DNA of 64,000 nt from assembly GCF_050847355.1 (NCBI RefSeq), contig NZ_CP193755.1:2356001-2420000 (forward strand), written 5' to 3'. Shown piece after piece: positions 19,888 through 28,727 of this stretch; within the stretch, counting starts at the first letter, position 1, and each line of letters begins with the position of its first letter. The position numbers were made by a program, and so were the translations under genes. Source of the DNA: Limimaricola sp027213785. GTDB lineage: Bacteria; Pseudomonadota; Alphaproteobacteria; Rhodobacterales; Rhodobacteraceae. The notes under the pieces are model-generated. The model did not search any database and was not told the origin of the DNA. It saw only the letters and a list, made by a program, of their open reading frames with translations.

Positions 19888-21207
19888 TCAGACCCGCGGC
19901 TTGACCTGCATCAGCGCCATGACATCGGCCATTTCCGGGCCATGATCCATGCCGGTGACGGCGCGGCGCAGCGGCAGGAACAGCGACTTGCCCTTGCGGC
20001 CGGTCTCGGCCTTCACCGCGTCGGTCCAGGATTTCCAAGTCTCGGGGCCATAGGGCGGCTCGCCCAGCATCCCCAGAGCCTGCCCCACGAATTCGGCATC
20101 CTCGGGCTCGGCGCGGCCCGCATCGCCGTCGCGGAACACCGCCCACCACTTGGCAATCGTGGCGCGGGTCTTGAGGTTGCCGCGCACCGTGGCCCAGAAC
20201 GCCTCGGCCAGATCCTCGGGCACCCCCGCCGCGCGCACGTCCTCGGCGACCTCCGAAAGCGACTGCTGCGACAGCCAGCGCGCGGTTAGCGGCTCCAGAT
20301 CGGCGGGGTCGAACTTGGTGGGTGCCGAGCCGAAGGTCGAGATGTCGAAGCCCTCGATCACCTCGGCAGGCGTCTGGCGCAGTTCCACGGGCTGCGAGGA
20401 GCCCAACCGCGCCATCAGGCTCAGGATCGCCATCGGCTCGATCCCCGCCGCCTTGAGATCGCGCAAGGACAGCGTGCCGAGCCGCTTCGACAGCGCCTCG
20501 CCCTGCGGGCCGGTGAGCAGCGAGTGATGCGCGAAGCGCGGCGGCTCGTAGCCCAGCGCCCGGATGATCTGGATCTGCGTCGCGGTGTTGGTCACGTGGT
20601 CCGAGCCGCGCACCACGTCGGTGATGCCCATCTCGGCATCGTCCACCGAGGAGGCGAAGGTGTAGAGCACCTGCCCGCTTTCCTTGATCAGAACCGGGTC
20701 CGACACGCTCGCGGCATCGATCGAGATCGGCCCGAGGATGCCGTCCTCCCACTCGATCCGCTCGCGGTCGAGTTTGAAGCGCCAATGGCTGCCGCGCTCG
20801 GCGCGCAGCCGGTTCTTTTCCTCTTCAGACAGGTCGAGAGCCGCCCGGTCATAGACCGGCGGCTTGCCCATGTTGAGCTGCTTCTTGCGCTTGAGGTCGA
20901 GCTCGGTCGGGGTCTCGAAGCATTCGTAGAGCCGCCCGTCGGCCACCAGCTTCTCGCGCGCCGCCGCGTAGCGCTCCATCCGGTCGGATTGCCGTTCCAC
21001 CCGGTCATGGGTGATGCCGAGCCAATCCAGCGCCTCGAGGATGCCGTCCACGTATTCGGGCTTCGAGCGCTCCTGGTCGGTGTCGTCGATGCGCAGGATG
21101 AACTCGCCGCCCTGTTGGCGCGCGATGGCATGGTTGAACAGCGCGGCGCGCAGGTTGCCGATATGCAGCCAACCGGTGGGGGACGGGGCGAAACGGGTCG
21201 TTGTCAT
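19888..21207 (-). CDS. gltX: Glutamyl-tRNA synthetase
   Basis: 439 residues from MTTTRFAPSPTGWLHIGNLRAALFN, with AGGAG upstream; the frame to 21282 adds an implausible extension. Class I motifs: HIGN (HIGH) and EALSKRLGTLSL (KMSKS variant SKRLG). Other landmarks are RIDDTDQERS and ITDVVRGSDHVTNTATQIQI. The protein is somewhat shorter than the typical 470 residues. Many alphaproteobacteria carry two GluRS paralogues, one of which makes Glu-tRNA-Gln for the amidotransferase; which type this is cannot be decided here. Confidence 0.95.
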   Translation of the reverse strand: MTTTRFAPSPTGWLHIGNLRAALFNHAIARQQGGEFILRIDDTDQERSKPEYVDGILEALDWLGITHDRVERQSDRMERYAAAREKLVADGRLYECFETPTELDLKRKKQLNMGKPPVYDRAALDLSEEEKNRLRAERGSHWRFKLDRERIEWEDGILGPISIDAASVSDPVLIKESGQVLYTFASSVDDAEMGITDVVRGSDHVTNTATQIQIIRALGYEPPRFAHHSLLTGPQGEALSKRLGTLSLRDLKAAGIEPMAILSLMARLGSSQPVELRQTPAEVIEGFDISTFGSAPTKFDPADLEPLTARWLSQQSLSEVAEDVRAAGVPEDLAEAFWATVRGNLKTRATIAKWWAVFRDGDAGRAEPEDAEFVGQALGMLGEPPYGPETWKSWTDAVKAETGRKGKSLFLPLRRAVTGMDHGPEMADVMALMQVKPRV

Positions 21208-21269
21208 GGGGCTCTCCTGTTCGCCATGGGCTCTTTCACAGGCGGGCCGTTTTGTCCATATCGGGGGCC

Positions 21270-21689
21270 ATGGACAGCACATCCGACCCCTTCGCGGGCA
21301 GCCCTCTCGCGCCCAGTCTCGATGAGATCGAGACGATCGCGCGCCATGTCATCGCCACCCTGCCCGAGCCGTTCCGCCGCGCGGCCGCAGAGGTGGCGCT
21401 GCGCGTCGTCGATTTCGCGCCCGACGACATTCTCGAGCAGATGGAGATGGAGCCGTTCGAGCTGACAGGGCTCTATGACGGCACGCCGATGACCGAGAAG
21501 TCGAACTGGGACGTGCCGCAGGGCCCGGACGTGGTCTGGCTGTTCCGGCGGCCGATCCTCGACGAATGGGCCGAGCGCGGCGACGTGACCGTGGCCGAGA
21601 TGGTGGCGCATGTGACGGTGCATGAATTCGCCCATCATTTCGGCTGGTCCGACGACGACATCGCCGCGATCGACCAATGGTGGCTGTGA
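21270..21689 (+). CDS. Zincin-like metallopeptidase (DUF1025-type)
   Basis: 139 residues from MDSTSDPFAGSPLAP. The catalytic motif VTVHEFAHHFGWSDDDI (HExxH followed by acidic residues) lies near the C-terminus, preceded by MVAHVTVHE. The pattern FDPDDILEQMEMEPFELTGLYDG and VWLFRRPILDEWAE is typical of the small Zincin_1/DUF1025 metallopeptidase family. Cytoplasmic; substrate unknown. Divergent from gltX. Confidence 0.9.
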   Translation: MDSTSDPFAGSPLAPSLDEIETIARHVIATLPEPFRRAAAEVALRVVDFAPDDILEQMEMEPFELTGLYDGTPMTEKSNWDVPQGPDVVWLFRRPILDEWAERGDVTVAEMVAHVTVHEFAHHFGWSDDDIAAIDQWWL

Positions 21690-21693
21690 TGCA

Positions 21694-21728
21694 GGGGCTT
21701 TGTGCATCCCCGCGCTAGGCAAAGCCCC
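21694..21728 (+). terminator. Inverted repeat downstream of the metallopeptidase gene
   Basis: Perfect 9-bp arms GGGGCTTTG / CAAAGCCCC separated by 17 bases, starting 4 bases after the stop codon. No T run follows, so terminator function is probable only by position. Confidence 0.45.
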
Positions 21729-21773
21729 GGCATGCCCTAACCTTTGCGTCATACAACGCAGAGGAGACGTGAG

Positions 21774-22706
21774 ATGTCACATTCCATCAGCCGCCGCGCG
21801 GCGCTCATGGCCGGCGCGGCGCTGCCGCTGGCTGCGAGTGCGGGCCTGCCCGGTACCGCCATTGCCCAGACCGCGCCCTCGGGCGACGCGGTCGAGCTTC
21901 CGACGCACCGCGCCTTTACGCTGGGCGATGTCAAGGTGACCACCCTGCTTGCCGGCAGCCGCGTCGTGCCCGAGCCGCACTCGATCTTCGGGCTCAATGT
22001 CGACGACGAGACCTTCGCGCAGGTCAGCGAGGAGAACTTCATCCCCTCCGACGAGGCGCGGTTCTTCTTCAACCCGGTGCTGGTCGAGGCGGGCGAGGAC
22101 GTGATCCTCGTCGATACCGGCCTCGACGCGGCGGGCATCACCGCGGCGCTGGAGGCCTCCGGCCGCTCGCCCGGGGACGTCACCCACGTGGTGCTGACCC
22201 ACATGCATGGCGACCATATCGGCGGGCTGATGACCGAGGCCGGGGAAAAGACCTTTCCCAACGCCTCGCATCACGCGGGCCGGGTCGAGTTCGACCACTG
22301 GGCCGGACAGAACAACGAGGGCTTCGAGGCCAAGGTGCGGCCGCTCGAGGGGGAACTGCAATTCCTCGAGGACGGCGACCAGGTCGGCCCGCTCACCGCG
22401 ATGGCGGCCTTCGGCCATACGCCGGGCCACCTCGTCTTCACCGTGGCGGGGAGCGAAGGCGAGTTGCTGCTGATGGCCGATACCGCCAACCACTACGTCT
22501 GGTCGGTGGGCGAGCCCGATTGGCATGTCAGCTTCGATTCCGACAAGGAGATGGCGGTCGAGACCCGGCGCCGGGTGCTGTCGATGGCAGCCGAACGCAA
22601 GATGCCGGTGATCGGCTACCACATGCCCTTCCCGGGGGCGGGCTACGTCATGGCGGTGGATGACGGCTTTGCCTGGGTGCCGCACAGCTACCAGCTGACG
22701 CTGTGA
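21774..22706 (+). CDS. Exported MBL-fold metallohydrolase (Tat signal)
   Basis: 310 residues from MSHSISRRAALMAGAALPLA, with GAGGAG 7 bp upstream. The SRRAALMAG start and AxA-like cleavage (GTAIAQ) indicate a twin-arginine signal peptide. The metallo-beta-lactamase motif is VLTHMHGDHIGGLM (HxHxDH), followed by SHHAGRVEFDHW, FGHTPGHLVF (third His) and LLLMADTANHYV (bridging Asp). The group includes quorum-quenching lactonases and organophosphate hydrolases (MPH/PhnP type). The substrate is not deducible. Confidence 0.92.
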   Translation: MSHSISRRAALMAGAALPLAASAGLPGTAIAQTAPSGDAVELPTHRAFTLGDVKVTTLLAGSRVVPEPHSIFGLNVDDETFAQVSEENFIPSDEARFFFNPVLVEAGEDVILVDTGLDAAGITAALEASGRSPGDVTHVVLTHMHGDHIGGLMTEAGEKTFPNASHHAGRVEFDHWAGQNNEGFEAKVRPLEGELQFLEDGDQVGPLTAMAAFGHTPGHLVFTVAGSEGELLLMADTANHYVWSVGEPDWHVSFDSDKEMAVETRRRVLSMAAERKMPVIGYHMPFPGAGYVMAVDDGFAWVPHSYQLTL

Positions 22707-24158
22707 TCATTCCGCCGGGGTGGGCTCGGGCTTTCCGCCCGGTCCCTGCCCCGGCACGAGGCGCGGCTCGGGCAGCCGCCAGACCAGCAGCGCCACGGCG
22801 ACGAAGGCGGCCGCGTTGAACCACAGCGCGGCCGTCAGCGCATCCGGATAGCCGCCGCCCCCGCGCAGCATCCCGAAGAACAGCTGTCCCATCACCGCCA
22901 CGCCCAGCGCGCCGCCGACCTGCTGGAAGCTTTGCAGCGCGCCCGAGCCCGCGCCGGTGTCGCGGTCGGCGACGTTGGCGAGCACCGTCTGGAACAGCGG
23001 CGAGACGGCGGTGCCGAGGCCGAGCCCCGAGAGCGCCAGAGGCAGGATGAAAGCCGCGCGCGACAGCGCCTCGCCCGCCTCGGGGAGCATCAGCCGCAGC
23101 GCGGTCATGCCGATCACCAGCAGCACCGCGCCTGCCGTGATCCGCTCGCGCGGCCAGCGGGTCCCGAGACGGCCCGACAGGACCGATGCGCCCAGCACCC
23201 CGAGCGAGAACGGCATGGTGGTGATTCCGGATTCGAGCGGCGTCAGCCCGTAGCCCACCTGCAGGAAGATCGCGAAGACGAGGAAGAAGCCGGGGATGCC
23301 GGCGAAGAGCAGCGTCGCCAGCACCGAGCCGGTGACGTAGTCGGCATTCGCCAGAAGGCTCGCCGGGATCAGCTGCGGCGCCCCCCGCCGCGCCTGCCGC
23401 CGCTGCCATGCGACGAAGCCCGCGCCGGTCGGCATGGCGGCGACCATCATCGCGAAAACCCAGACGGGCCAGCCGAGCTGACGCCCCTCGATCAGCGGAA
23501 ACAGCAGCAGCATCAGCCCGGTGCCCGCCAGCGCCATGCCGACGAGGTCGAGCCTGAGCGCCGCGTCGCCCGGCACCTTGGGCACGAAGCGCAGCGCCCC
23601 GAGCACCGCCACCGCGCCGACCGGGATATTGACGAGAAAGATCGGCCGCCAGTCGAGCCCCATGATATCGGCCCCGATCAGCACCCCGCCCAAGAGCGGG
23701 CCGGCGACGCTGGCGAGCCCGGCCGAAAGCCCGAACAGCGCGAAGGCGGCACCGCGTTCGCGCGGCGGGAACAGCGCCGGCACCAGCGCCAGCGTCTGCG
23801 GCGTCATCATCGCGCCGCCCAAGCCCTGCAGCACCCGCGCGGCCACGAGGCTGCCGATGCCGGGCGCGAGGCCGCATAGCGCCGAAGCGATGGTGAAGAC
23901 CGCGACCCCGATCACGAACATCCGCCGCCGCCCGACCACGTCGCCGAGACGACCGGCGGGCAGCAGAAACAGCGCGAAGCTCAGGATATAGGCCGCGACG
24001 ACCCATTCGATCTGGCTGTCGCTGGCTTGAAAGGCGTCCTGCAGCGAGGGGATGGCGACGTTGACGATGGTGACGTCGATCAGGTTCATGAAACCCGCCA
24101 CCAACAGCGCTGCCATGGCGATCCAGCGGCCCCTGAGCGGGGTGTCCTCTTCGGTCAT
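22707..24158 (-). CDS. MFS drug:H+ antiporter, DHA2 (EmrB/QacA) family
   Basis: 483 residues with about 14 membrane helices. Signature elements: FMNLIDVTIVNVAIPSLQDAF (motif D1), QIEWVVAAYILSFALFLLPAGRLGDVVGRRRMF (motif A), RVLQGLGGAMMTPQTLALVPALFPPRERGAAF, and LGLGTAVSPLFQTVLANV. It is an inner-membrane exporter of hydrophobic compounds; no EmrA-type membrane-fusion partner is adjacent. Tail-to-tail with the MBL gene with no gap. Confidence 0.93.
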   Translation of the reverse strand: MTEEDTPLRGRWIAMAALLVAGFMNLIDVTIVNVAIPSLQDAFQASDSQIEWVVAAYILSFALFLLPAGRLGDVVGRRRMFVIGVAVFTIASALCGLAPGIGSLVAARVLQGLGGAMMTPQTLALVPALFPPRERGAAFALFGLSAGLASVAGPLLGGVLIGADIMGLDWRPIFLVNIPVGAVAVLGALRFVPKVPGDAALRLDLVGMALAGTGLMLLLFPLIEGRQLGWPVWVFAMMVAAMPTGAGFVAWQRRQARRGAPQLIPASLLANADYVTGSVLATLLFAGIPGFFLVFAIFLQVGYGLTPLESGITTMPFSLGVLGASVLSGRLGTRWPRERITAGAVLLVIGMTALRLMLPEAGEALSRAAFILPLALSGLGLGTAVSPLFQTVLANVADRDTGAGSGALQSFQQVGGALGVAVMGQLFFGMLRGGGGYPDALTAALWFNAAAFVAVALLVWRLPEPRLVPGQGPGGKPEPTPAE

Positions 24159-24183
24159 GGCGATCCCTGGCGCGCGCCGCCGC

Positions 24184-24612
24184 TCAGATCGGATGCACCG
24201 GCCAATACCCCGCCAGCCGGTCGAGCCCGTGCCGGATCAGCTCCGCCAGCGCGCCGCGATCCACGTCGGCGAGCTTGTTGATGTAAAGGCACGACTTTCC
24301 CATCCGGTGCTTGCCCAGCCGGGCAAGGATCGGGTTGGCCTCGTCGTATCCCGGCATGATGTAGAGCACGAGATTGGCCTTTCGAGGCGAAAACCCGGTG
24401 GCGAGGAAGCGTCCGGCATGGCCGCTCTCGTAGACGTAGTCGTAGGAGCCGTAGCCCACGATCGACGGCCCCCACATCTGCGGCACGAAACCGGTCACTT
24501 CCCGGAACAGCGCATCCAGTGCCAGGGCGTCCTCGCGTCGGCGGTCCGGGGTCACTGCCTCGAGGAACGCCTCGACGCTGGCGCCGGTGGGCAGGGTCTT
24601 GTTCTCGGACAT
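24184..24612 (-). CDS. DUF1801-family protein
   Basis: 142 residues from MSENKTLPTGASVEAFL, with GGGAGG 6 bp before the ATG; the frame to 24759 is not needed. Family features: RREDALALDALFREVTGFVPQMWGPSIVGYGSYDYVYESG, KANLVLYIMPGYDE, and GKSCLYINKLADVDRGALAELIRHG. The fold is YdhG/SufE-like with unknown biochemical role. It precedes the MFS gene by 25 bp in the same direction, so the two are probably cotranscribed. Confidence 0.9.
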   Translation of the reverse strand: MSENKTLPTGASVEAFLEAVTPDRRREDALALDALFREVTGFVPQMWGPSIVGYGSYDYVYESGHAGRFLATGFSPRKANLVLYIMPGYDEANPILARLGKHRMGKSCLYINKLADVDRGALAELIRHGLDRLAGYWPVHPI

Positions 24613-24715
24613 GGCGCCTCCCGACGGGGTTGGGGATCGGGCCGAGATTAGAGACCCGGCGGCGTGGCGCAAGCGCGGCGTTGCCGAGGGGCCGCGGGCG
24701 TCTAGGATACTGCGC

Positions 24716-25228
24716 ATGAGCCCTGTCCGCCGCATCCGCGTCGCCGCCAATGGCGGCATTCCGAACCACCCGCGCTGGCCGGCGCTGCTTTATGCGCGCG
24801 CCTTCGCGCCCGAGGCGGCGGAAGCTTTGCTGCGACGCCATGGCTGGGGCGGGATCTGGCGCTGGGGCGTCTTCGATTATCACCATTTCCACCCCGACGC
24901 GCATGAGGCGCTGCTTTGCGTCGCCGGCAGCGCCCGGCTGCGGATCGGCGGCGAGGCGGGCGAGGATCTCGACGTCGCGCCCGGCGACGCGCTGGTGCTG
25001 CCGGCGGGGTTCGGTCATCGCTGCCTCGAGTGCCGGCCGGGCTTCGCGGTAGTGGGGGCCTATCCGCCGGGCCAGGAAGCGCCATCGGTCGAGCGTGCGG
25101 CCGTGGATGCCGGGCACCGCTTCGGCGCCCAAATCGCCGCCCTGCCCTGCCCGGAGCGCGATCCAGTGACCGGCGGCCCGATGTCGGACACGTGGCCCGA
25201 TACCGTGGCCGATCCGCCGCGCAAGTGA
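24716..25228 (+). CDS. Cupin-fold protein (YjlB-like)
   Basis: 170 residues from MSPVRRIRVAANGGIPNHPRWP. The single beta-barrel cupin core is seen in FDYHHFHPDAHEALLCVAGSARLRIGGEAG (motif 1 with H, H, E) and DVAPGDALVLPAGFGHRCLEC (motif 2 with H). It matches the YjlB subgroup of the cupin superfamily, whose function is unknown. Divergent from the DUF1801 gene. Confidence 0.9.
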   Translation: MSPVRRIRVAANGGIPNHPRWPALLYARAFAPEAAEALLRRHGWGGIWRWGVFDYHHFHPDAHEALLCVAGSARLRIGGEAGEDLDVAPGDALVLPAGFGHRCLECRPGFAVVGAYPPGQEAPSVERAAVDAGHRFGAQIAALPCPERDPVTGGPMSDTWPDTVADPPRK

Positions 25229-25333
25229 CTGAGGTGCCGGGGCTGTTGTCTTGGGCGGGGGCCGTCGTTACTCTGCACCAAAGCGGAAACTTGGACCGGT
25301 CGCACCGGGTCCAGCGATCGGGGGCAATCGGTC

Positions 25334-26983
25334 ATGTCGGCAGGAGCCAAGCGCGCGTTCACACTCGCGGCGGCGATGATGCTCGCGCAGGCGCCCGGCG
25401 CGCAGGCGCAGGAAGCCACCATCAAGCAATACGAGGACGGGGGCGTCTACGAGGGCACCTTCCTCAACGGGCGCCAGCACGGGCGCGGCAGTTACCGACT
25501 GCCCAATGGCTACGAGTATGTCGGCGAATGGTTCGAGGGCGAGATCCGCGGCGAGGGTCAGGCCACCTTCCCGAACGGCTCGGTCTATGAGGGCCAGTTC
25601 GCGCGCGGCAAGCCCGAAGGGGTGGGTCGGATCACCTTCGCCGATGGCGGCAATTACGAGGGCGAGTGGGAAGACGGCAAGATCACCGGCCGCGGCACCG
25701 CCGAATACGCCAACGGCACCCGCTACGAAGGCGAATTCCGCAACGCCATGCATCACGGCACCGGCCGGCTGAGCAGCCCCGACGGCTATGTCTATGACGG
25801 CCAGTGGGTCAACGGCGTCAAGGAAGGCGAAGGCAAGATCACCTATCCCGACGGCTCGACCTACGAGGGCATGCTCAAGGCCGGCGAGCGCGACGGGCAA
25901 GGCACGCTCACCATGCCCGACGGGCTGGTCTATGAAGGTAATTGGGTCGACGGCCAGATCGAGGGCGAGGGCCGGCTCGAACAGCCCAATGGCGACGTCT
26001 ATATCGGCCAGTTCGCGGCGGGCAAGCGCGAGGGCACGGGCCGGGTCCAATACGCCAATGGCGACGTCTACGAGGGCGCGTTCAAGGATGATCGCCGCCA
26101 TGGTCAGGGCACCTTCACCGGCACCGACGGCTATCGCTATGTCGGTGAATGGGTCGAGGGGCGGATCGAAGGTCAGGGCGAGGTCACCTATCCCGACGGG
26201 TCGGTGTATGTCGGCCAGTTCGAGAACGATCTCGCGCATGGCACAGGCAAGATCACCTATCCCGACGGCTCGACCTATGAGGGCGACTGGAGCGAGGGCG
26301 TGATCGAGGGCACCGGCACCGCCACCTACGCCACCGGCCTCGTCTACGAGGGCGAGTTCCTCGACGCGCGCAATCACGGGCGCGGCAAGATGACCTATGC
26401 CGACGGCTACAGCTACGAAGGCGATTGGGTCGAAGGCCAGCGCGAGGGCCAGGGCCTGGCGATCTATGCCGACGGCACCCGCTACGAGGGCGGCTTCGAG
26501 GACGGCCAGCGCCATGGCCAGGGCCGGATCACCATGCCCGACGGCTTTACCTATGAAGGCCAGTGGGTCGATGGCGAGATCGAGGGCGAAGGCGTCGCGA
26601 CCTATGCCAATGGCGACATCTATGAGGGCCAGTTCCGCGACGGTCGCCGCCAGGGGCGCGGCGTGATGCGCTATGCCACGGGCGAGACCGAGGAAGGCGG
26701 CTGGCGCGACGGCGCCTTCGTCGGCGACGCGCCGGTCGAGCCCCCGGAGGCGGAGGAGGACGCGACCGGCACCCATGCCGATGCCGATGCCGATGCCGTC
26801 GAAGAGGACACGGCCGGCACGCCACCGGAAGAGCCTGTCGAGACCGAGGCCCCGGACACGCCCGAAACCCCGGATACCCCTGAAACCCCGGAAGACGGCA
26901 TCGAGGGAGATGAGCCCGCCCAAGCCCCTGCGGAGGATGATGCCGACGGCGACGGGACCGAGGAGGTCGGGGAGGAGAGCTGA
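25334..26983 (+). CDS. Long periplasmic MORN-repeat protein
   Basis: 549 residues. A signal peptide (MSAGAKRAFTLAAAMMLAQAPGAQA) is followed by about 19 MORN repeats of 23 residues with consensus Y-x-G-x-W/F-x-x-G-x-x-x-G-x-G-x-x-x-x-x-x-x-G from residue about 32 to 465. A low-complexity acidic, proline-rich tail (PETPDTPETPDTPETPE) then runs to the end. The repeats alternate between two subtypes, giving a 46-residue super-period. MORN arrays form elongated beta-hairpin rods that bind lipids or proteins. The repeats also open a 551-codon frame on the opposite strand that is only a shadow. Function in this organism unknown. Confidence 0.93.
   Translation: MSAGAKRAFTLAAAMMLAQAPGAQAQEATIKQYEDGGVYEGTFLNGRQHGRGSYRLPNGYEYVGEWFEGEIRGEGQATFPNGSVYEGQFARGKPEGVGRITFADGGNYEGEWEDGKITGRGTAEYANGTRYEGEFRNAMHHGTGRLSSPDGYVYDGQWVNGVKEGEGKITYPDGSTYEGMLKAGERDGQGTLTMPDGLVYEGNWVDGQIEGEGRLEQPNGDVYIGQFAAGKREGTGRVQYANGDVYEGAFKDDRRHGQGTFTGTDGYRYVGEWVEGRIEGQGEVTYPDGSVYVGQFENDLAHGTGKITYPDGSTYEGDWSEGVIEGTGTATYATGLVYEGEFLDARNHGRGKMTYADGYSYEGDWVEGQREGQGLAIYADGTRYEGGFEDGQRHGQGRITMPDGFTYEGQWVDGEIEGEGVATYANGDIYEGQFRDGRRQGRGVMRYATGETEEGGWRDGAFVGDAPVEPPEAEEDATGTHADADADAVEEDTAGTPPEEPVETEAPDTPETPDTPETPEDGIEGDEPAQAPAEDDADGDGTEEVGEES
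25427..26730 (+). repeat. Coding 69-bp MORN repeat array
   Basis: About 19 imperfect copies of a 69-bp coding unit. Several units share long identical stretches, for example the codons for ITYPDGSTYEG at about 25841 and 26250, suggesting fairly recent unit duplication or gene conversion. Confidence 0.85.
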
Positions 26984-26989
26984 GCGCTA

Positions 26990-27244
26990 GACCCGCTCGC
27001 CCCGGTTCATCCGATCAAGGAAGCCGCCTCGCGCAATATGGCGCGGTGCTTGTCGGCCCCTATCCGGTCCCGCGTCCGGTACATCTGCGAACTTGCGCAT
27101 GGCAGGAAACCGAAATGCGTCTTCCTGGGATGATACGGGACGTCGCCGACCTCGGCCATCACCACCATGTCGCGGCCCTTGCCGGCCTTGCGCAGCGCCG
27201 AGAGTGACAGGGTGAGTGACCGCCGAAAGCGAGGACCGGCTCAC
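26990..27244 (-). pseudogene. Relic of a photolyase-related (PF04244, PhrB-type) gene
   Basis: On the minus strand, short pieces in different frames resemble the N-terminus of deoxyribodipyrimidine-photolyase-related proteins: VLAF-G, then LTLSLSALRKAGKGRDMVVM and AEVGD at 27215-27142, then (after another frame change) FPAMRKFADVPDAG. A GTG overlapping the SDR stop (GTGA) would be the original start. The rest of the roughly 500-codon gene is gone. A decayed photolyase-like gene is therefore inferred; no intact protein is encoded. Confidence 0.6.
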
Positions 27245-27933
27245 CACGGCACCTCCTCTCCGCGCCAGTCGTAAAAGCCCCCCGACTGCGCCGGATCGAG
27301 ATTGTCCATGACCTGCAACAGGTTCTTCGCCGCCTCCTCGGCCGAAACCATCTTGTGGCGTCCGGCATAGGGGGCGGTGAACTCGGTCTCGACCGTGCCG
27401 GGATGCAGGGCCACGAGCACCGCGCCCTTGTCCTGTCGTTTCAACTCCAGCGCCGCGCCATGCACGATCTGGTTCAGCGCCGCCTTCGAGGCGCGGTAGG
27501 AATACCAGCCGCCCATGGCGTTGTCGCCGATGGAGCCGACCCGCGCCGAGAGCACGCCGCAGCGCCCGCCCGGCTCGATCAGCCGGGACAGCTGCCGCAG
27601 CACCAGCGCCGGGCCGATGGCGTTGACCGCGATGACCCGGGCCATGTGATCGGCCTCGATCGCGTCGAGCGCCTTTTCCGGCCCCTGCCCTTCGGGCGCG
27701 AGAATGCCGATGGCGACGAGGATCAGCGCGAAGGGCCTCTCGACAGCGCCAAGGACCCTTTCGACCGAGGTCGGATCGGTGACGTCGAGCCCGTCATCCC
27801 GGCGCGACAGCCGGGTGACGGCCGTGCCGCGCCGCTCCAATTCGGTGGCGAGCGCCGCGCCGATGCCGCCCGACGCGCCGATGACGAGGGCGGTCGCAGG
27901 AACGGTCGCCGGGGTGGCGGCGTCAGTCGGCAT
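27241..27933 (-). CDS. SDR-family oxidoreductase (CsgA-like)
   Basis: 230 residues. Short-chain dehydrogenase with cofactor motif VIGASGGIGAALATELERRG, VNAIGPALVL, and the catalytic YxxxK in WYSYRASKAALNQ; the serine region is VLSARVGSIGDN. The ending GGFYDWRGEEVPW and the placement beside a photolyase-related gene match the CsgA-like SDR of many Rhodobacterales. The start overlaps the end of the upstream SDR gene by 11 bp. Substrate unknown. Confidence 0.92.
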   Translation of the reverse strand: MPTDAATPATVPATALVIGASGGIGAALATELERRGTAVTRLSRRDDGLDVTDPTSVERVLGAVERPFALILVAIGILAPEGQGPEKALDAIEADHMARVIAVNAIGPALVLRQLSRLIEPGGRCGVLSARVGSIGDNAMGGWYSYRASKAALNQIVHGAALELKRQDKGAVLVALHPGTVETEFTAPYAGRHKMVSAEEAAKNLLQVMDNLDPAQSGGFYDWRGEEVPW

Positions 27934-28636
27934 AGATCATCTTCCGGGTCATGCCTCCGTCGAGCAGGATGCTCTCGCCGGTCATGAACCCCGCCCCGGC
28001 GAGCCAGAGCACTGCCTCGGCCACGTCCTCGGGGCGGCCCGCACGGCCCGCCGGATGCTGCGCATGGTCGATCTCGCGCAGCTCGTCCCAGCCGGTCGTC
28101 ACGATCCAACCGGGCGCAATGGCGTTCACGCGGATCTCGGGCCCGAGCGAAATGGCGAGCGCGTGGGTCAGCGCCGTGAGGCCGCCCTTGGCGGCAGCGT
28201 AGGGTTCGGTCTGCGGCTCGGACTGGTGGGCGCGCGACGAGGTGATGTTGACGATCGTGCCGCGCCGTGCGCGCAACAGCGGCACGCAGTGCTTGGTCAT
28301 CAGGAAGGCACCGGTGAGATTGGTGCCGATCCATTTCTGCCAATCGGCCAGCGCCAGATCCTCGATCGGTCCCGCCTCCGGGCTCGCCAGCCCGGCATTG
28401 TTGACCAGCAGGTCGAGCCCGTCCCAGCCGGTGGCGGCGATGGCGGCCCGGACCGAGGCCTCGTCCGAGACATCGCCCTCGATCGCCCGCGCGCCCTCGG
28501 GCAGCCCCTGCAACGCCCCGGGGTCGCGGTCCATCGCCGCGACCTCCCAGCCCTCCTGCGCCAGACGCTCCACGAGACCGCGCCCGATACCCTTGGCGCC
28601 GCCGGTGACGAGCGCCCGCTTCATGTGCTGTGTCAT
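27923..28636 (-). CDS. SDR-family oxidoreductase
   Basis: 237 residues from MTQHMKRALVTGGAKGIGRG (an alternative start is MKRALVTGG at 28624; neither has a strong ribosome site). Classical SDR features: TGGAKGIGRGL (cofactor), NNAG (LLVNNAGLAS), serine in NITSSRAH, YAAAKGG (YxxxK), and PGWIVTT. It probably uses NAD(P)(H); the substrate is not deducible. It overlaps the next SDR gene, so the two are likely cotranscribed. Confidence 0.92.
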   Translation of the reverse strand: MTQHMKRALVTGGAKGIGRGLVERLAQEGWEVAAMDRDPGALQGLPEGARAIEGDVSDEASVRAAIAATGWDGLDLLVNNAGLASPEAGPIEDLALADWQKWIGTNLTGAFLMTKHCVPLLRARRGTIVNITSSRAHQSEPQTEPYAAAKGGLTALTHALAISLGPEIRVNAIAPGWIVTTGWDELREIDHAQHPAGRAGRPEDVAEAVLWLAGAGFMTGESILLDGGMTRKMIYAD

Positions 28637-28727
28637 GCGCCGCGAGCTAGAAGGATGCGTTCGCCGGTCAATCCGTGACGGCGCGGCCACGGCGTGGCAT
28701 GATGTCCGCCGGAGAGGAGGATCGTCC

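Noticed and set aside
25427..26730. Possible CRISPR-like repetitive array
   Set aside because: The repeats are 69-bp coding units without spacers and keep the reading frame; they are MORN repeats.
25268..26923. 551-codon open frame antisense to the MORN gene
   Set aside because: It is created by the 69-bp GC-rich repeat on the other strand and encodes a monotonous Ala/Gly/Ile protein with no independent start signal.
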